The translations under genes and the position numbers were made by a program. From contig JBAXIG010000005.1 in assembly GCA_037138535.1 (NCBI GenBank), positions 1-42,734 of the forward strand: a DNA stretch of 42,734 nucleotides, in the 5' to 3' direction. The notes below the pieces were generated by a model. The model had not been told where the DNA came from, searched no databases, and saw nothing but the letters and a program-made list of their open reading frames with translations. Position 1 is the first letter of the stretch. The number at the start of each line of letters is the position of its first letter. Below are positions 39,479 to 42,734 of this stretch, one piece after another. The stretch comes from GCA-2737595 sp037138535 (GTDB taxonomy: Bacteria; Actinomycetota; Actinomycetes; Nanopelagicales; Nanopelagicaceae).

Positions 39479-41043
39479 GCGACATTCACACGACCGCGGG
39501 CAAGATCGAGGAACTCGGTAACCGCATTGATGCCGCTATCCACGCAGGCTCAGAACGAGCCATTGAGAAGCAGCATGCGCGCGGCAAGAAAACTGCTCGC
39601 GAGCGCATCGCTCTCCTGCTCGACGTAGGCTCCTTTGTCGAGTTCGACGAGTTTGCCCGTCACCGATCAGTGAATTTCGATATGGCCGAATCCCGCCCCT
39701 ACGGCGATGGCGTAGTCACCGGCCATGGAACGGTCGATGGACGTACCGTCTGTGTCTTTGCTCAAGACTTCACTGTCTTCGGCGGCAGTCTCGGTGAAGT
39801 CTTCGGAGAGAAGATCGTGAAGGTGATGGACTTCGCTCTCAAGATTGGTGCACCAATGATTGGGATTAACGACTCCGGTGGCGCGCGTATTCAAGAAGGC
39901 GTAGTTGCCCTTGGTTTATATGCCGAAATCTTTAAGCGCAACGCACACTCATCTGGCGTGATTCCGCAAATCTCACTCGTGATGGGACCTTGCGCGGGTG
40001 GTGCGGTCTACTCCCCCGCTATGACGGACTTCATTGTGATGGTAGATAAGACATCGCACATGTTTATCACTGGGCCGGAAGTTATTAAGACGGTTACTGG
40101 CGAGGATGTGGAATTTGAGGAACTTGGTGGCGCTCGCACTCATAACACCAAGAGCGGTGTCGCGCATTACATGGGCCACGATGAAGAAGATGCTATCGAA
40201 TACGTAAAGTCGCTGCTCTCCTACCTCCCAAGCAACAACATGGATCGAGCACCCGCATTTCCGATAGTCGCCGATCTCGAGATCAACGATGCTGACGCCG
40301 CACTCGACACATTGATTCCCGATAGCGCTAATCAGCCCTACGACATGAAGCGCGTCATCGAAGCAATTCTTGATGATGAAGACTTCTTAGAAGTGCACGC
40401 TCTCTTCGCACCAAACATCGTGGTGGGATACGGTCGCGTGGAAGGCCACTCTGTGGGCATTGTGGCAAATCAACCCATGCAACTTGCGGGCACACTCGAC
40501 ATAGACGCCAGTGAGAAAGCTGCTCGCTTTGTGCGCACGTGCGACGCCTTTAATATTCCAGTCATCACGTTGGTTGACGTACCCGGATTCTTACCCGGTA
40601 CAGATCAAGAGTGGAACGGAATTATTCGCCGTGGAGCTAAGTTGCTTTATGCCTACGCTGAAGCCACCGTGCCGCTCATTACTGTTATTACCCGCAAGGC
40701 ATATGGCGGGGCGTATGACGTGATGGGTTCCAAGCACCTGGGCGCTGATGTAAACCTGGCCTGGCCCACTGCGCAGATAGCGGTGATGGGCGCGCAAGGT
40801 GCAGTCAATATTTTGTACCGAAAAGAGCTTGCGGACGAGAAGAATCCAGAGAAACGTCGTGCAGAACTCGTCTCTGAGTATGAAGACGCTTTCGCCAATC
40901 CATTTATCGCTGCTGAACGCGGTTATGTTGATGCGGTCATTCCACCGCACGACACCCGATCGCATGTGGTTCGAGCTCTTCGCGCGTTGCGCAACAAGCG
41001 CGAGACACGTCCAGCGCGTAAGCACGGAAATATCCCGCTCTAG
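39475..41043 (+). CDS. Acyl-CoA carboxylase beta (carboxyltransferase) subunit
   Basis: A 522-residue carboxyltransferase, of the AccD5/PccB type. The N-terminal half has 'G-G-S-L-G-E-V-F-G-E-K-I' and 'N-D-S-G-G-A-R-I-Q-E-G-V', the C-terminal half 'D-V-P-G-F-L-P-G-T-D-Q' and 'K-A-Y-G-G-A-Y-D-V-M-G', the two crotonase-like folds that bind acyl-CoA and carboxybiotin. It transfers the carboxyl from biotin to propionyl- or acetyl-CoA; the sequence does not tell which. Biotin ligase, epsilon and alpha subunit genes flank it as in other actinobacteria. GAGG (39465-39468) precedes ATG 39475. Confidence 0.95.
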   Translation: MSDIHTTAGKIEELGNRIDAAIHAGSERAIEKQHARGKKTARERIALLLDVGSFVEFDEFARHRSVNFDMAESRPYGDGVVTGHGTVDGRTVCVFAQDFTVFGGSLGEVFGEKIVKVMDFALKIGAPMIGINDSGGARIQEGVVALGLYAEIFKRNAHSSGVIPQISLVMGPCAGGAVYSPAMTDFIVMVDKTSHMFITGPEVIKTVTGEDVEFEELGGARTHNTKSGVAHYMGHDEEDAIEYVKSLLSYLPSNNMDRAPAFPIVADLEINDADAALDTLIPDSANQPYDMKRVIEAILDDEDFLEVHALFAPNIVVGYGRVEGHSVGIVANQPMQLAGTLDIDASEKAARFVRTCDAFNIPVITLVDVPGFLPGTDQEWNGIIRRGAKLLYAYAEATVPLITVITRKAYGGAYDVMGSKHLGADVNLAWPTAQIAVMGAQGAVNILYRKELADEKNPEKRRAELVSEYEDAFANPFIAAERGYVDAVIPPHDTRSHVVRALRALRNKRETRPARKHGNIPL

Positions 41044-41044
41044 G

Positions 41045-41254
41045 ATGTCATCAGAGAGTGCCACCTCGGCATTAAGCGGATTTCAGATCAGCGGAAATCC
41101 AACTCCAGAAGAAGTCGCGGCAATAGTGGCAGCTCTGAGCATCGTCAGCGCACGGCAAAGCGTGAGATCACATGTGATTGCGAACTCCCCTTGGGGCACA
41201 CCGATGTTGCGCACGCCATTGATTGGTGCCTGGGGCGCACCACAATTTCGATAA
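41045..41254 (+). CDS. Acyl-CoA carboxylase epsilon subunit
   Basis: A 69-residue protein starting 1 bp after the beta gene. It has the AccE pattern 'G-N-P-T-P-E-E-V-A-A-I-V-A-A-L' at residues 17-31 and a C-terminal Trp/Pro-rich end ('S-P-W-G-T-P-M-L', 'G-A-W-G-A-P'). In actinobacterial acyl-CoA carboxylases the epsilon subunit binds the beta subunit and stabilises the complex. Its stop overlaps the start of maf (TAATG). Confidence 0.88.
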   Translation: MSSESATSALSGFQISGNPTPEEVAAIVAALSIVSARQSVRSHVIANSPWGTPMLRTPLIGAWGAPQFR

Positions 41255-41853
41255 TGCCGCCACACGTCATCCTGGCTTCTGCCTCCCCCGCTAGGCATAC
41301 CCTTCTTCTTAGATCAGGAATCACTCCAGAAATTATTGTGAGCGGAATCGACGAAGAGACTCCAGAACTTCTCGCACTTAGCCCCAAAGAATTGGCGTAC
41401 GAGTTAGCACTGCGTAAAGCATCCGCTATTAATCCGGGGAGAAGTGATGGCTTCATCATCGGTTGTGACTCCGTCTTCGAATTAGATGACATTGCTTATG
41501 GCAAACCGGGAACACCAGATGTAGCTAAAGAACGACTTCGACAGATGAGCGGTCGCACAGGAACCTTGCATACTGGACACGCACTGATCAACATCACGAC
41601 TGGGAAAGTGGAGCGCGCACTTACTTCTACTGACGTGACCATCGTAGAAATGAGTGAGGCAGAGATAGATGCCTACATCGCCACCGGAGAGCCCCTCCAG
41701 GTGGCCGGCGCATTTACCATCGACTCGCTTGGTGGCCCGTTGGTGGCGTCCATCCATGGCGATCCCTCCAACGTAGAAGGACTCAGTTTGCCCACCTTGC
41801 GGGCGCTCTTTGCCCGCCACGGGCTCGGTTGGGAGATCTTCCTCGCCCAATAA
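41254..41853 (+). CDS. Maf-like nucleotide pyrophosphatase
   Basis: A 199-residue protein with the Maf signature 'L-A-S-A-S-P-A-R' (6-13), a catalytic Asp in 'G-C-D-S-V-F' and 'G-K-P-G'. Maf proteins hydrolyse non-canonical or canonical nucleoside triphosphates (dTTP, UTP, m5UTP) to monophosphates. It sits between the epsilon and alpha carboxylase genes, as I recall for Rv3282. The ATG overlaps the epsilon stop by 1 bp. Confidence 0.94.
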   Translation: MPPHVILASASPARHTLLLRSGITPEIIVSGIDEETPELLALSPKELAYELALRKASAINPGRSDGFIIGCDSVFELDDIAYGKPGTPDVAKERLRQMSGRTGTLHTGHALINITTGKVERALTSTDVTIVEMSEAEIDAYIATGEPLQVAGAFTIDSLGGPLVASIHGDPSNVEGLSLPTLRALFARHGLGWEIFLAQ

Positions 41854-41892
41854 CACTCGGCCTGAGGTTTAAGAGTGCGCCTAGGCAGGCGC

Positions 41893-41898
41893 TAGCCT
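41893..41898 (+). promoter_or_regulatory. -10 element of carboxylase alpha gene (leaderless)
   Basis: TAGCCT ending 6 nt before GTG 41905, so alpha has its own promoter apart from beta and epsilon. Confidence 0.6.
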
Positions 41899-41904
41899 GT
41901 GGGG

Positions 41905-42734
41905 GTGCGCAAAGTCCTGATCGCCAACCGCGGCGAAATTGCTATTCGAGTTGCCCGAGCCGCCCGTGACCATGGCCTGGCCAGCGTTGCCGTCTATGCC
42001 GAGCCCGATATCGATTCACTCCACGTCAAAGCCGCCGACGAAGCCATCGCTCTCGGCGGTAGTACGGCAGCAGATTCTTATCTGGTTTTCGACAAGATCA
42101 TTGGTGCTGCCAAGAAGAGTGGCGCAGATGCCATCCACCCCGGCTACGGATTCCTTTCGGAGAATGCGGAATTCGCGCAAGCAGTTATCGACGCTGGGCT
42201 CACGTGGATCGGACCACCACCTGCCGCCATTCGCTCACTTGGCGACAAAGTTGCTGCCCGCCATATTGCTCAGCGTGCGGGTGCTCCACTCGTTGCCGGA
42301 ACAAAAGATCCAGTATCCGGTGCCGATGAAGTGGTCGCTTTCGCCAAGGAGTTCGGTCTTCCCATCGCCATCAAAGCGGCCTTCGGTGGCGGCGGACGTG
42401 GACTTAAGGTCGCGCGTAATTTAGAAGAAGTTGCTGAACTTTATGATTCTGCAGTGCGCGAGGCAGTGGCTGCCTTTGGCCGTGGTGAATGTTTCGTTGA
42501 ACGCTATATGGATAAGCCACGCCACGTAGAGACTCAAGTACTCGCCGATTCCCACGGGAATATTTCGGTCATCAGTACGCGAGATTGTTCGTTGCAACGT
42601 CGCCACCAGAAACTTGTGGAAGAAGCACCGGCACCGTTTCTTAGTGAAGCCCAAATCGCGGAGTTGTATCGCGCGTCTAAGGCCATCATGAAAGAAGCCG
42701 CTTACGTAGGCGCCGGAACCTGCGAGTTCCTCGT
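41905..42734 (+). CDS. Acyl-CoA carboxylase alpha subunit (biotin carboxylase), N-terminal part
   Basis: The first 276 residues of a biotin carboxylase; the gene runs off the window. 'V-L-I-A-N-R-G-E-I-A-I-R-V' (4-16), 'G-Y-G-F-L-S-E-N' and the ATP-grasp loop 'F-G-G-G-G-R-G-L-K' are the family signature. 'R-D-C-S-L-Q-R-R-H-Q-K' is also visible. It carboxylates biotin with ATP and bicarbonate; in actinobacteria the same chain carries the biotin carrier domain, which would lie outside. The GTG start follows TAGCCT by 6 nt. Confidence 0.95.
   Translation, partial: MRKVLIANRGEIAIRVARAARDHGLASVAVYAEPDIDSLHVKAADEAIALGGSTAADSYLVFDKIIGAAKKSGADAIHPGYGFLSENAEFAQAVIDAGLTWIGPPPAAIRSLGDKVAARHIAQRAGAPLVAGTKDPVSGADEVVAFAKEFGLPIAIKAAFGGGGRGLKVARNLEEVAELYDSAVREAVAAFGRGECFVERYMDKPRHVETQVLADSHGNISVISTRDCSLQRRHQKLVEEAPAPFLSEAQIAELYRASKAIMKEAAYVGAGTCEFL

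Noticed and set aside
40591..41064. 157-codon minus-strand frame
   Set aside because: It is antisense to the strongly conserved end of the carboxylase beta subunit.
1..42734. CRISPR arrays, tRNA or rRNA genes, transposases, phage genes
   Set aside because: I looked through all gaps and saw no regularly spaced repeats, cloverleaf with CCA-type ends, or mobile-element proteins; the gaps are too short for most of them.

Overview
This window looks like part of the chromosome of a streamlined actinobacterium. The evidence is a set of proteins largely confined to Actinobacteria (DUF3107, DUF3117, a MoeB-rhodanese fusion, a PH-domain membrane protein of the CFP-6 type, mycobacterial-type DapD, AccE) and gene orders that, from memory, match three blocks of Mycobacterium tuberculosis: Rv3206c-Rv3211, Rv1201c-Rv1232c and Rv3274c-Rv3285. 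The DNA is very compact. There is no gene-free stretch above 300 bp, and most convergent gene pairs touch or overlap. I saw no rRNA, tRNA, IS element, phage gene or CRISPR array. GC is intermediate by eye, and with the packing this would fit a free-living planktonic lineage; the lineage is inference.

Layout. 1-396: end of a diacylglycerol kinase-like gene. 409-2763: an AT-rich lipoprotein gene, a CDGSH iron-sulfur protein and moeZ. 2916-8942: TetR, DUF3107, ferritin-like protein, DEAD-box helicase, MpaB-type oxygenase, RecB-family nuclease, PHP phosphoesterase and PH-domain protein. 8939-18874: EamA transporter, MgtE-N/CBS protein with DUF1003 partner, Mrp, TatB, ornithine cyclodeaminase-like enzyme, HtrA, O-methyltransferase, leucyl aminopeptidase, DUF3117, a sigma protein with only region 4, and an SRPBCC protein. 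The sigE and rseA genes expected near htrA are not there. 18841-22201: LOG-family hydrolase, dapE and dapD (lysine and meso-diaminopimelate synthesis), and a lysozyme-fold protein.

22204-32161 is a nine-gene minus-strand run for a surface glycan: GT2, Wzm-like permease, Wzt-like ATPase, GT4, then four enzymes matching the complete WbpD, WbpE, WbpB and WbpA steps to UDP-2,3-diacetamido-2,3-dideoxy-glucuronic acid, and last a secreted SpoIID protein with a CWB2-like cell-wall-binding C-terminus. An LCP glycan ligase is divergent at its head. My leading hypothesis is that the run makes, exports and anchors an anionic glycan, and that the CWB2 module of its last protein recognises that same glycan.

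33644-42734: acyl-CoA dehydrogenase, UDP-glucose dehydrogenase, CoA-binding protein, purE/purK, GtrA, birA and an acyl-CoA carboxylase locus (beta and epsilon subunits, Maf, and the start of the biotin carboxylase alpha subunit).

Regulatory pattern. At least 15 genes, nearly all first in their transcription unit, have a TANNNT -10 hexamer (mostly TAGGCT, TACCGT, TACGGT, TACGAT or TAGCCT) ending exactly 6-7 nt before the start codon and no ribosome-binding site, so leaderless mRNAs are predicted. Genes inside operons instead use Shine-Dalgarno sites or ATGA, GTGA and TAATG overlaps. Two divergent pairs (dapE/dapD and birA/carboxylase) share one self-complementary TACSGTA as the -10 for both strands. 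This pattern also corrects several start codons.
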